Assembly: GCF_046630445.1 (NCBI RefSeq)
Contig: NC_092333.1
Location: 710,949,001 to 711,013,000, forward strand
DNA from: Rutidosis leptorrhynchoides
Lineage: Eukaryota; Streptophyta; Magnoliopsida; Asterales; Asteraceae
DNA length: 64,000 bases
Direction of reading: 5' to 3'
The translations under genes were made by a program, and so were the position numbers. Position 1 is the stretch's first letter. Every line of letters begins with the position of its first letter. Below are positions 22,187 through 34,784 of this stretch, piece by piece. The notes beneath the pieces are model-generated. The model ran no database searches. It was not told where the DNA came from and saw nothing but the letters and a program-made list of their open reading frames with translations.

Positions 22187-25100
22187 AGCAGTTGGAGGTG
22201 TTGACGTATCTTCTGAAATAAATGCGGGTATTTCTTCTTCATCTGATCTTCACGCTCCCAGGTGAACTCGGGTCCTCTGCGAGCATTCCATCGAACCTTA
22301 ACAATCGGTATCTTGTTTTGTTTAAGTCTCTTAACCTCACGATCCATTATTTCGACGGGTTCTTCAATGAATTGAAGTTTTTCATTGATTTAGATTTCGT
22401 CCAACGGAATAGTGAGATCTTCTTTAGCAAAACATTTCTTCAAATTTGAGACGTGGAAAGTGTTATGTACAGTCGCGAGTTGTTGAGGTAGCTCCAGTTG
22501 GTAAGGTACTGGTCCGACACGATCTATAATCTTGAATGGTCCAATGTACCTTGGATTTAGTTTCCCCCGTTTACCAAATCGAACCACGCCTTTCCAAGGT
22601 GAAACCTTAAGCATGACCATTTCTCCAATTTTAAACTCTATATATTTTCTTTTACTGTCCGCGTAGCTCTTTTGTCGACTCTGGGCGGTTTTCAATCTTT
22701 GTCGAATTTGGATGATTTTCTCGGTAGTTTCTTGTATTATCTCCGGACCCGTAATCTGTCTATCCCTCAATTCACTCCAACAAATCGGAGACCTGCACTT
22801 TCTACCATAAAGTGCTTCAAACGGCACCATCTCAATGCTTGAATGGTAGTTGTTGTTGTAGGAAAATTCTGCTAACGGTAGATGTCGATCCCAACTGTTT
22901 CCGAAATCAATAACACAAGCTCGTAGCATGTCTTCAAGCGTTTGTATCATCCTTTCGCTCTGCCCATCAGTTTGTGGATGATAGGTAGTACTCATGTTTA
23001 GACGAGTTCCCAATGCTTGATGTAATGTCTGCCAGAATCTTGAAATAAAACTGCCATCCCTATCAGAGATAATAGAGATTGGTATTCCATGTCTGGAGAC
23101 GACTTCCTTCAAATACAGTCGTGCTAACTTCTCCATCTTGTCATCTTCTCTTATTGGCAGGAAATGTGCTGAATTGGTGAGACGATCAACTATTACCCAA
23201 ATAGTATCATAACCACTTGCAGTCCTTGGCAATTTAGTAATGAAATCCATGGTAATGTTTTCAAATTTCCATTCCGGGATTTCAGGTTATTGTAGTAGAC
23301 CTGATGGTTTCTGATGTTCAGCTTTGACTTTAGAACACGTCAAACATTCTCCTACATATTTAGCAATATCGGCTTTCATACCTGGCCACCAAAAATGTTT
23401 CTTAAGATCCTTGTACATCTTCCCCGTTCCAGGATGTATTGAGTATCTGGTTGTATGAGCTTCTCTAAGTACCATTTCTCTCATATCTCCAAATTTTGGT
23501 ACCCAAATTCTTTCAGCCCTATACCGGGTTCCGTCTTCCCGAATATTAAGATGCTTCTCCGATCCTTTGGGTATTTCATCCTTTAAATTTCCCTCTTTTA
23601 AAACTCCTTGTTGCGCCTCCTTTATTTGAGTAGTAAGGTTAGTGTGAATCATTATATTCATAGATTTTACTCGAATGGGTTCTCTGTCCTTTCTGCTCAA
23701 GGCATCGGCTACCACATTTGCCTTCCCCGGGTGGTAACGAATCTCAAAGTCGTAATCATTCAACAATTTAATCCACCTACGCTGCCTCATATTCAGTTGT
23801 TTCTGATTAAATATGTGTTGAAGACTTTTGTGGTCGGTATATATAATACTTTTCACCCATATAAGTAGTGCCTCCAAGTCTTTAATGCAAAAACAACCGC
23901 GCCTAATTCCAAATCATGCGTCGTATAATTTTGCTCGTGAATCTTCAATTGTCTAGACGCATAAGCAATCACCTTCGTCTGTTGCATTAATACATAACCG
24001 AGACCTTGCTTTGATGCGTCACAATAAATCACAAAATCATCATTCCCTTCAGGCAATGACAATATAGGTGCCGTAGTTAGCTTTTTCTTCAATAATTGAA
24101 ACGCCTTCTCTTGTTCATCCTTCCATTCAAATTTCTTCCCTTTATGCGTTAATGCAGTCAAGGGTTTTGCTATTTTGGAGAAATCTTGTATGAATCTTCT
24201 GTAGTAACCAGCCAATCCTAAAAATTGACGTATATGCTTCGGAGTTTTTGGGGTTTCCCACTTTTCAACGGTTTCGATCTTTGCCGGGTCCACCTGGATA
24301 CCTTCTTTGTTCACTATGTGACCGAGGAATTGAACTTCTTCCAACCAAAATGCACACTTTGAAAACTTAGTGTACAGTTTTTCTTTCCTCAATACTTCTA
24401 GCACTTTTCTCAAATGTTCTGCGTGCTCTTGATCATTCTTTGAGTAAATAAATATGTCATCGATAAAAACAATGACAAACTTGTCAAGATATGGCCCACA
24501 CACTCGATTCATAAGGTCCATGAACACAGCTGGTGCGTTAGTCAATCCAAACGGCATAACCATAAACTCGTAATGACCATAACGCGTCCTAAAAGCAGTT
24601 TTTGGAATATCATCCTCCTTTACTCGCATTTGATGATATCCAGAACGAAAATCGATCTTCGAATAAACCGACGAGCCTTGTAGTTGATCAAATAAGTTGT
24701 CAATTCTCGGCAGTGGATAACGGTTTTTGATGGTAAGTTTGTTCAACTCTCTGTAGTCAATACACAACCTAAATGTACCATCCTTCTTCTTGACAAATAA
24801 AACAGGAGCTCCCCATGGTGATGTGCTTGGTCGAATGAAACCACGTTCTAATAGTTCTTGCAGTTGGCTTTGCAGTTCTTTCATCTCGCTGGGTGTGAGT
24901 CTATAAGGAGCACGAGCTATTAGTGCAGCTCCTGGTACAAGATCTATTTGAAATTCAACAGATCGATGTGGAGGTAGTCCCGGTAATTCTTTCGGAAATA
25001 CATCGGGAAATTCTTTTGCGACGGGAACATCATTGATGCTCTTTTCTTCAGTTTGTACTTTCTCGACGTGTGCTAGAACAGCATAGCAACCTTTTCTTAT

Positions 25101-25898
25101 TAGTTTTTGTGCCTTCAAATTACTAATAAGATGTAGCTTCATGTTGCCCTTTTCTCCGTACACCATTAAGGGTTCTCCTTCTTCTCGTACAATGTGAATT
25201 GCATTGTTATAACCTACGATCTCTGCTTTCACCTTCTTCAGCCAGTCCATGCCAACTATTACATCAAAACTCCCTAACTCTACTGGTATCAAATCAATCT
25301 TAAATATTTCGCTACCCAGTTTAATTTCTCGATTCCGGCATATATTATCTGCTGAAATTAATTTACCGTTTGCTAATTCGAGTAAAAATTTACTATCCAA
25401 CGGCATCAATGGACTACTTAATTTAGAACAAAAATCTCTACTCATATAGCTTCTATCCGCACCCGAATCAAATAAAACGTAAGCAGATTTATTTTCAATA
25501 AGAAACGTACCCGTAACAAGCTCAGGGTCTTCCTGTGCCTCTGCCGCATTAATATTGAAAACTCTTCCGCGGCCTTGTCCATTCGTGTTCTCCTGGTTCG
25601 GGAAATTTCTAATAATGTGGCCCGGTTTTCCACATTTATAACAAACTACATTGGCATAACTTGCTCCGGCACTACTTGCTCCGCCATTACTCGTTCCGAC
25701 ACCATTTGTTCCTTTCGTTCTGTTAACCCCTGGTCCGTAGACCTCACACTTCGCCGCGCTATAACCATTTCTCTTACACTTGTTGCAAAACTTGGTGCAG
25801 AACCCCGAGTGATACTTTTCACACCTTTGGCATAGCTACTTCTGATTGTTGTTGTTGTTGCGGTTGTTATTGTTGTTGGGATGATTGTTGTAGTTGTT

Positions 25899-25931
<33 letters not shown>

Positions 25932-26017
25932 GGGCCATTTGTTGTAGTTGCGATTGATGTTGCGATTGTTGGGATAATTGTTGCGATTATTATTGTAATT
26001 GCTGTTGTTGTTGTATT
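22184..26017 (-). pseudogene. gag-pol remnant of element D, 5' half of gag missing
   Basis: Reads on the minus strand from the Asn-rich gag linker, cut at 26017 by LTR3, to the chromodomain-like tail. Zinc knuckles, protease DSGAD, reverse transcriptase (FIDD as FIDDIFIYS), RNase H and integrase are recognisable. Defects: CAG to TAG just before the first zinc knuckle (near 25836), a 1 bp deletion near 23865 in RNase H, CAA to TAA near 23289, CAA to TAA near 22387, and a 1 bp deletion in the C-terminal tail near 22215. The sequence type is clearly distinct from E: in reverse transcriptase, D has TATTGACTACAGAGAG where E has TATCGACTACCGAGAG. Non-functional. Confidence 0.88.
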
Positions 26018-28981
26018 TGAAATGTCCCGTTCTTATTGATTAAAAACGTTCCATATTAATTGATTTCGTTGCGAGGTTTTGACCTCTATATGAGACGTTT
26101 TTCAAAGACTGCATTCATTTTAAAACAAACCATAACCTTTATTTCATCAATAAAGGTTTAAAAAGCTTTACGTAGATTATCAAATAATGATAATCTAAAA
26201 TATCCTGTTTACACACGACCATTACATAATGGTTTACAATACAAATATGTTACAACAAAATAAGTTTCTTGAATGCAGTTTTTACATAATATCATACAAG
26301 CATGGACTCCAAATCTCGTCCTTATTTAAGTATGCGACAGCGGAAGCTCTTAATAATCACCTGAGAATAAACATGCTTAAAACGTCAACAAAAATGTTGG
26401 TGAGTTATAGGTTTAACCTATATATATCAAATCATAATAATAGACCACAAGATTTCATATTTCAATACACATCCCATACATAGAGATAAAAATCATTCAT
26501 ATGGTGAACACCTGGTAACCGACATTAACAAGATGCATATATAAGAATATCCCCATCATTCCGGGACACCCTTCGGATATGATATAAATTTTGAAGTACT
26601 AAAGCATCCGGTACTTTGGATGGGGTTTGTTAGGCCCAATAGATCTATCTTTAGGATTCGCGTCAATTAGGGTGTCTATTCCCTAATTCTTAGATTACCA
26701 GACTTAATAAAAAGGGGCATATTCGATTTCGATAATTCAACCATAGAATGTAGTTTCACGTACTTGTGTCTATTTTGTAAATCATTTATAAAACCTGCAT
26801 GTATTCTCATCCCAAAAATATTATATTTTAAAAGTGGGACTATAACTCACTTTCACAGATTTTTACTTCGTCGGGAAGTAAGACTTGGCCACTGGTTGAT
26901 TCACGAACCTATAACAATATATACATATATATCAAAGTATGTTCAAAATATATTTACAACACTTTTAATATATTTTGATGTTTTAAGTTTATTAAGTCAG
27001 CTGTCCTCGTTAGTAACCTACAACTAGTTGTCCACAGTTAGATGTACAGAAATAAATCGATAAATATTATCTTGAATCAATCCACGACCCAGTGTATACG
27101 TATCTCAGTATTGATCACAACTCAAACTATATATATTTTGGAATCAACCTCAACCCTGTATAGCTAACTCCAACATTCACATATAGAGTGTCTATGGTTG
27201 TTCCGAAATATATATAGATGTGTCGACATGATAGGTCGAAACATTGTATACGTGTCTATGGTATCTTAAGATTACATAATATACAATACAAGTTGATTAA
27301 GTTATGGTTGGAATAGATTTGTTACCAATTTTCACGTAGCTAAAATGAGAAAAATTATCCAATCTTGTTTTACCCATAACTTCTTCATTTTAAATCCGTT
27401 TTGAGTGAATCAAATTGCTATGGTTTCATATTAAACTCTATTTTATGAATATAAACAGAAAAAGTATAGGTTTATAGTCGAAAAATAAGTTACAAGTCGT
27501 TTTTGTAAAAGTAGTCATTTCAGTCGAAAGAACGACGTCTAGATGACCATTTTAGAAAACATACTTCTACTTTGAGTTTAACCATAATTTTTGGATATAG
27601 TTTCATGTTCATAATAAAAATCATTTTCTCAGAATAACAACTTTTAAATCAAAGTTTATCATAGTTTTAAATTAACTAACCCAAAACAGCCCGCGGTGTT
27701 ACTACGACGGCATAAATCCGGTTTTACGGTGTTTTTCGTGTCTCCAGGTTTTAAATCATTAAGTTAGCATATCATATAGATATAGAACATGTGTTTAGTT
27801 GATTTTAATAGTCAAGTTAGAAGGATTAACTTTTGTTTGCGAACAAGTTTAGAATTAACTAAACTATGTTCTAGTGATTACAAGTTTAAACCTTCGAATA
27901 AGATAGCTTTATATGTATGAATCGAATGATGTTATGAACATCATTACTACCTTAAGTTCCTTGGATAAACCTACTGGAAAAGAGAAAAATGGATCTAGCT
28001 TCAATGAATCCTTGGATGGCTCGAAGTTCTTGAAGCAGAATCATGACACGAAAACAAGTTCAAGTAAGATCATCACTTGAAATAAGATTGTTATAGTTAT
28101 AGAAATTGAACCAAAGTTTGAATATGATTATTACCTTGTATTAGAATGATAACCTACTGTAAGAAACAAAGATTTCTTGAGGTTGGATGATCACCTTACA
28201 AGATTGGAAGTGAGCTAGCAAACTTGAAAGTATTCTTGATTTTATGTAACTAGAACTTGTAGAATATATGAAGAACACTTAGAACTTGAAGATAGAACTT
28301 GAGAGAGATCAATTAGATGAAGAAAATTGAAGAATGAAAGTATTTGTAGGCATTTTTGGTCGTTGGTGTATGGATTAGATATAAAGGATATGTAATTTTG
28401 TTTTCATGTAAATAAGTCATGAATGATTACTCATATTTTTGTAATTTTATGAGATATTTCATGCTAGTTGCCAAATGATGGTTCCCACATGTGTTAGGTG
28501 ACTCACATGGGCTGCTAAGAGCTGATCATTGGAGTGTATATACCAATAGTACATACATCTAAAAGCTGTGTATTGTACGAGTACATTAAATGTATGAATA
28601 TCTCTTAATATGATATATATACATTAAATGTCTTTACAACGATAATCGTTACATATATGTCTCGTTTAAAAAATCATTAAGTTAGTAGTCTTGTTTTTAC
28701 ATATGTAGTTCATTGTTAATATACTTAATGATATGTTTACTTATCATAGTATCATGTTAACTATATATATATATATCCATATATATGTCATCATATAGTT
28801 TTTACAAGTTTTAACGTTCGGGAATCACCGGTCAACTTGGGTGGTCAATTGTCTATATGAAACATATTTCAATTAATCAAGTCTTAACAAGTTTGATTGC
28901 TTAACATGTTGGAAACATTTAATCATGTAAATATCAATCTCAATTAATATATATAAACATGGAAAAGTTCGGGTCACTACA
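26018..28981 (-). repeat. LTR3: 3' LTR of element E (2964 bp)
   Basis: Reverse complement TGTAGTGACCC ... GGGACATTTCA. Relative to LTR2 it lacks about 295 bp (junction near 28580-28590). The TATA box is kept at 28377-28388. Confidence 0.9.
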
Positions 28982-29019
28982 GTACCTACCCATTAAATAA
29001 ATTTCGTCCCGAAATTTTA
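28982..29019 (-). other. 3' PPT and hairpin of element E
   Basis: Hairpin AAATTTCGTCCCGAAATTT at 28999-29017 (plus strand) overlaps the ancestral pol stop. The tract next to the LTR reads AATGGGTAGGTAC, with one change from the AACGGGTAGGTAC of the other elements. Confidence 0.7.
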
Positions 29020-32000
29020 AGCTGTTGAAGGTGTTGATGAATCTTCTGGAAATAGATGCGGGTTTCTTCTTCATCTGATCTTCATGCTCCCAGGTGAACT
29101 CGGGTCCTCTACGAGCATTCCATCGAACCTTAACAATTGGTATCTTGTTTTGCTTAAGTCTTTTAACCTCACGATCCATTATTTCGACGGGTTCTTCGAT
29201 GATTTGAAGTTTTTCGTTGATTTGGATTTCATCTAATGGAATAGTGAGATCTTCTTTAGCAAAACATTTCTTCAAATTCGAGACGTGGAAAGTGTTATGT
29301 ACAGCCGTGAGTTGTTGAGGTAACTCAAGTCGGTAAGCTACTGGTCCGACACGATCAATAATCTTGAATGGTCCAATATACCTTGGATTTAATTTCCCTC
29401 GTTTACCAAATCGAACAACGCCTTTCCAAGGTGCAACTTTAAGCATGACCATCTCTCCAATTTCAAATTCTATATCTTTTCTTTTAATGTCAGCGTAGCT
29501 CTTTTGTCGACTTTGGGCGGTTTTCAACCGTTGTTGAATTTGGATGATCTTCTCGGTAGTTTCTTGTATAATCTCCGGACCCGTAATCTGTCTATCCCCT
29601 ACTTCACTCCAACAAATTGGAGACCTGCACTTTCTACCATAAAGTGCTTCAAACAGCACCATCTCAATGCTTGAATGGTAGCTGTTGTTGTAGGAAAATT
29701 CTGCTAACGGTAGATGTCGATCCCAACTATTTCCGAAATCAATAACACATGCTCGTAGCATGTCTTCAAGCGTTTGTATCGTCCTTTCGCTCTGCCCATC
29801 AGTTTGTGGATGATAGGCAGTACTCATGTCTAGACGAGTTCCTAATACTTGCTGTAATGTCTGCCAGAATCTTGAAATAAATCTACCATCCCTATCAGAG
29901 ATAATAGAGATTGGTATTCCATGTCTGGAGATGACTTCCTTCAAATACAGTCGTGCTAACTTCTCCATCTTTTCATCTTCTCTTATTGGCAGGAAGTGTG
30001 CTGATTTGGTGAGACGATCAACTATTACCCAAATAGTATCAAAACCACTTGCAGTCCTTGGCAATTTAGTGATGAAATCCATGGTAATGTTTTCCCATTT
30101 CCATTCCGGGATTTCGGGTTGTTGAAGTAGACCTGATGGTTTCTGATGCTCAGCTTTGACCTTAGAACACGTCAAACATTCTCCTACGTATTTAGCAACA
30201 TCGGCTTTCATACCCGGCCACCAAAAATGTTTCTTGAGATCCTTGTACATCTTCCCCGTTCCAGGATGTATTGAGTATCTGGTTTTATGAGCTTCTCTAA
30301 GTACCATTTCTCTCATATCTCCAAATTTTGGTACCCAAATCCTTTCAGCCCTATACCGGGTTCCGTCTTCCCGAATATTAAGATACTTTTCCGATCCTTT
30401 GGGTATTTCATCCTTTAAATTTCCCCCTTTTAAAACTCCTTGTTGCACCTCTTTTATTTGAGTAGTAAGGTTATTATGAATCATTATATTCGTAGATTTT
30501 ACTCGAATGGGTTCTCTGTCCTTCCTGCTCAAGGCATCGGCTACCACATTTGCCTTCCCCGGGTGGTAACGAATCTCAAAGTCGTAATCATTCAATAATT
30601 CAATCCACCTACGCTGCCTCATATTCAGTTGTTTCTGATTAAATATGTGTTGAAGACTTTTGTGGTCGGTATATATAATACTTTTGACCCCATATAAGTA
30701 GTGCCTCCAAGTCTTTAATGCAAAAACAATCGCGCCTAATTCCAAATCATGCATCGTATAATTTTGTTCGTGAATCTTCAATTGTCTAGACGCATAAGCA
30801 ATCACCTTCGTTCGTTGCATTAATACACAACCGTGACCTTGCTTTGATGCGTCACAATAAATCACAAAATCATCATTCCCTTCAGGCAATGACAATATAG
30901 GTGCCGTAGTTAGCTTTTTCTTCAATAACTGAAACGCTTTCTCTTGTTCATCATTCCATTCAAATTTCTTCCCTTTATGCGTTAATGCAGTCAAGGGTTT
31001 TGCTATTTTGGAAAAGTCTTGGATAAACCTTCTGTAGTAACCAGCTAGTCCTAAAAACTGGCGTATGTGTTTCGGAGTTTTCGGGGTTTCCCACTTTTCA
31101 ACAGTTTCTATCTTTGCCGGATCCACATTAATACCTTCTTTGTTCACTATGTGACCGAGGAATTGAACTTCTTCCAACCAAAATGCACACTTTGAAAACT
31201 TAGCGTACAATTCTTCCTTCCTCAATACTTCTAACACCTTTCTCAAATGTTCACCGTGTTCTTGGTCATTCTTTGAGTAAATAAGTATGTCATCAATGAA
31301 AACAATGACAAACTTGTCAAGGTATGGTCCACACACTCGGTTCATAAGGTCCATGAACACAGCTGGTGCATTAGTTAAACCAAACGGCATGACCATAAAC
31401 TCGTAATGACCGTAACGTGTTCTGAAAGCAGTCTTTGGAATATCATCTTCTTTCACCCGCATTTGATGATACCCGGAACGTAAGTCAATCTTTGAATAAA
31501 CAGACGAGCCTTGTAGTTGATCAAATAAGTCGTCGATTCTCGGTAGTGGGTAGCGGTTCTTGATGGTAAGTTTGTTCAACTCTCGGTAGTCGATACACAA
31601 CCTGAATGTACCATCTTTCTTCTTGACAAACAAAACAGGAGCTCCCCACGGTGATGTGCTTGGTCGAATGAAACCACGCTCTAAAAGTTCTTGTAATTGG
31701 CTTTGCAGTTCTTTCATCTCGCTGGGTGCGAGTCTGTAAGGAGCACGAGCTATTGGTGCAGCTCCTGGTACAAGATCTATTTGAAATTCAACGGATCGAT
31801 GTGGGGGTAATCCCGGTAATTCTTTCGGAAATACATCGGGAAATTCTTTTGCAATGGGAACATCATTGATGCTCTTTTCTTCAGTTTGTACTTTCTCGAC
31901 GTGTGCTAGAACAACATAGCAACCTTTTCTTATTAGTTTTTGTGGCTTCAAATTACTAATAAGATGTAGCTTCGTGTTGCCCTTTTCTCCGTACACCATT

Positions 32001-32730
32001 AAGGGTTTTCCTTTTTCTCGTATAATGCGAATTGCATTTTTGTAACAAACGATCTCTGCTTTCACTTCTTTCAACCAGTCCATACCGATTATCACATCAA
32101 AACTCCCTAACTCTACTGGTATCAAATCAATCTTAAATGTTTCGCTAACCAGTTTAATTTCTCGATTCCGACATATATTATCTGCTGAAATTAATTTACC
32201 ATTTGCTAATTCGAGTAAAAATTTACTATCCAAAGGCGTCAATGGACAACTTAATTTAGCACAAAAATCTCTACTCATATAGCTTCTATCCGCACCCGAA
32301 TCAAATAAAACGTAAGCAGATTTATTGTCAATAAGAAACGTACCCGTAACAAGCTCCGGGTCTTCCTGTGCCTCTGCCGCATTAATATTGAAAACTCTTC
32401 CGCGGCCTTGTCCATTCGTGTTCTCCTGGTTCGGGCAATTTCTAATAATGTGGCCCGATTTTCCACATTTATAACAAACTACATTGGCATAACTTGCTCC
32501 GACACTACTTGCTCCGCCATTACTCGTTCCGACACCATTTGTTCCTTTCGTTCTATTAACCCCTAGTCCGTAGACCTCACACTTCACCGCACTATGACCA
32601 TTTCTTTTACACTTGTTGCAAAATTTGGTGCAGAACCCCGAGTGATACTTTTCACACCTTTGGCATAGCTGCTTCTGATTGTTGTTGTTGTTGCGGTTAT
32701 TATTGTTGTTGGAATGATTGTTGTAGTTGC

Positions 32731-32770
<40 letters not shown>

Positions 32771-33613
32771 ATTGTTGTTGGGCCGTTTGTTGTAGTTGCG
32801 ATTGATGTTGCGATTGTTGGGATAATTGTTGCGATTATTGTTGTAATGGCTGTTGTTGTTGTATTGGTGATTCATATCACCGTTTTCCTCCCACTTTCTT
32901 TTGACTTGCTTCACATTGGCCTCTTCAGCAGTCTGTTCTTTAATTCTTTCTTCAATCTGGTTCACTAGTTTGTGAGCCATTCTACATGCCTGTTGTATGG
33001 AGGCGGGCTCGTGTGAACTTATATCTTCTTGGATTCTTTCCGGTAATCCTTTCACAAATGCGTCGATCTTCTCTTCCTCATCTTCGAATGCTCCCGGACA
33101 CAATAGGCACAATTCTGTGAATCATCTTTCGTACGTGGTAATATCAAATCCTTGGGTTCATAACCCTCTAAGTTCTGTCTTGAGCTTATTGACCTCGGTT
33201 CTGGGACGGTACTTCTCGTTCATCAAGTGCTTGAATGCTGACCACGGTAGTGCATACGCATCGTCTTGTCCCACTTGCTCTAGATAGGTATTCCACCATG
33301 TTAACGCAGAACCTGTGAAGGTATGCGTAGCGTACTTCACTTTTTCCTCTTCAGTACACTTACTTATGGCAAACACCGATTCGACCTTCTCGGTCCACCG
33401 TTTCAATCCGATCGGTCCTTCGGTTCCATCAAATTCCAAAGGTTTGCAGGCAGTGAATTCTTTGTAGGTGCATCCTACACGATTTCCTGTACTGCTAGAT
33501 CCAATGTTATTGTTGGTATGTAGCGCAGCCTGTACTGCGGCTATGTTTGAAGCTAGAAAAGTACGGAATTCCTCTTCATTCATATTCACGGTGTGTCGAG
33601 TAGTCGGTGCCAT
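29017..33613 (-). pseudogene. gag-pol polyprotein of element E, nearly intact
   Basis: Start MAPTT at 33613. Gag capsid-like region, Asn-rich linker, three zinc knuckles (third one complete, [17 protein letters not shown]), protease DSGAD at about 32304-32289, reverse transcriptase with FIDD at 31300-31289, RNase H YCDASK near 30858, integrase HHCC (about 30330-30170) and catalytic D, D, E (MDF about 30080, SDRDGRF about 29893, QSER about 29790), then GPF/Y-like and chromodomain-like modules ([13 protein letters not shown] ... [10 protein letters not shown]). All enzymatic domains are one open frame of about 1390 codons. Defects: two CGA to TGA changes in gag (33158-33160 and 33122-33124) and a 2 bp deletion near 29066 that replaces the last ~14 residues and extends the frame to 28940. 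Two point changes separate it from a full frame in gag. Confidence 0.92.
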
Positions 33614-33954
33614 TTCCTTCAAAATAGTCAAATGGAACAAGTTAATCATACAGAATATTAAGAGTAGTTAATAGTATTTCGTAGCATAATATGAACTCAT
33701 TTATAAAAGCTTTTTCTTCATATTAGCGTTTTATAAGTTTAAATTCGGGTAGTACCTACCCGTTAAGTTCATACTTAGTAGCTAATATACAATTCAACTA
33801 CTACAATTCTATATGAAAAACTGATTATAATAATATATCGCGTTCAAACTTTTACACAATATTTTACAAACTTACAATACCGCTTATTTTACATATAGCA
33901 TGAAATATAGCACACAATAAATTTGATACAAGATGGTTGTGAAGATAATTCTAG
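33614..33954 (-). other. F-box to gag spacer of element E, with internal hairpin
   Basis: 341 bp without a gene. The notable part is CGGGTAGTACCTACCCG at 33746-33762 (plus strand), the inverted-repeat copy of the PPT-adjacent motif. The rest is AT-rich and alignable with the B and G spacers. Confidence 0.7.
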
Positions 33955-34638
33955 CTAGTACACAAGTCGTTCAGCAAAGGCAATAAAGACACGTAATTCA
34001 TACGTCCAGAAACAAGTCATGCATTCTGGTTTTACTAGGATTACTTCCCATCCTTGGTCTTGTGGAACATAACTGTTATGGCCGTTGATAAGACAGCGTG
34101 TTGTAACATCGTCAAAGGGACGAGGGTTACGTAATGTCCAACAGTCCCGTAACAATCTAAAAACCTCATTTCTTACCCCAATTACCGACTCCGTCACTTG
34201 TGGGAACGTTTTGTTTAATAGTTGTAGCCCGATGTTCTTGTTCTCACTTTGGTGAGAAGCGAACATTACTAATCCGTAAGCATAACATGCTTCTTTATGT
34301 TGCATGTTAGCCGCTTTTTCTAAATCACGAAGTCCAATATTCGGATATATTGAGTCAAAATAATTTCTTAACCCATTGCGTAAAATACCATTTGGGTTCC
34401 TCGCAATATATGCGTCAAAGTAAACACATCGTAACTTATGGATTTCCCAATGTGATATCCCCCATCTTTCGAACGAAAGCCTTTTATAAACCAAGGCATT
34501 CTTGGAACGTTCTTCGAATGTCTTACAAACTGATCTCGCCTTAAATAGTTGTGCCGAAGAATTCTGACCGACTCTAGACAAGATTTCATCAATCATGTCT
34601 CCGGGTAGGTCTCTTAAAATATTGGGTTGTCTATCCAT
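33955..34638 (-). CDS. F-box protein carried by element E (plant F-box with Sel1-like region)
   Basis: A 227-residue intact ORF. Residues about 8-50 form an F-box (LPGDMIDEILSRVGQ, then SVCKTFEERSKNALVYKRLSF), the Skp1-binding module of SCF ubiquitin ligases. Residues about 75-140 contain a Sel1/TPR-like helical stretch (NPNGILRNGLRNYFD, EKAANMQHKEACYAYGLVMFAS), as in plant F-box proteins of the At2g35280 kind. The C-terminal part has conserved Cys and Trp (CWTLRNPRPFDD, CFWTYELRV). This architecture is foreign to LTR retrotransposons and was probably captured from a host gene. It lies between the acidic ORF and gag, in the same direction. A splice-acceptor-like sequence lies 15 bases upstream of the ATG. 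The substrate is unknown. The family assignment is from memory of motif pattern. Confidence 0.85.
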   Translation of the reverse strand: MDRQPNILRDLPGDMIDEILSRVGQNSSAQLFKARSVCKTFEERSKNALVYKRLSFERWGISHWEIHKLRCVYFDAYIARNPNGILRNGLRNYFDSIYPNIGLRDLEKAANMQHKEACYAYGLVMFASHQSENKNIGLQLLNKTFPQVTESVIGVRNEVFRLLRDCWTLRNPRPFDDVTTRCLINGHNSYVPQDQGWEVILVKPECMTCFWTYELRVFIAFAERLVY

Positions 34639-34784
34639 TTTGTGTTTTTATACTGTAAAATAGACAAGAGTTAGATTCATAAAAAAAATACTTATTAATA
34701 CAAGCAATTTTTACATATATCATAAAGCATAAGCACACTATATTACATATATTACACCACACGAATACAACTATCTTATTCCGA
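34639..34784 (-). promoter_or_regulatory. Acidic-F-box intergenic stretch with splice-acceptor-like site
   Basis: 146 bp. Read on the minus strand, it ends in TTGTCTATTTTACAG followed by TATAAAAACACAAAATG. G has the same block at 54627-54656. A T-rich tract ending in CAG is a good plant 3' splice site, so the F-box start codon could be reached by splicing out the acidic ORF. The donor is not identified. Confidence 0.4.
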
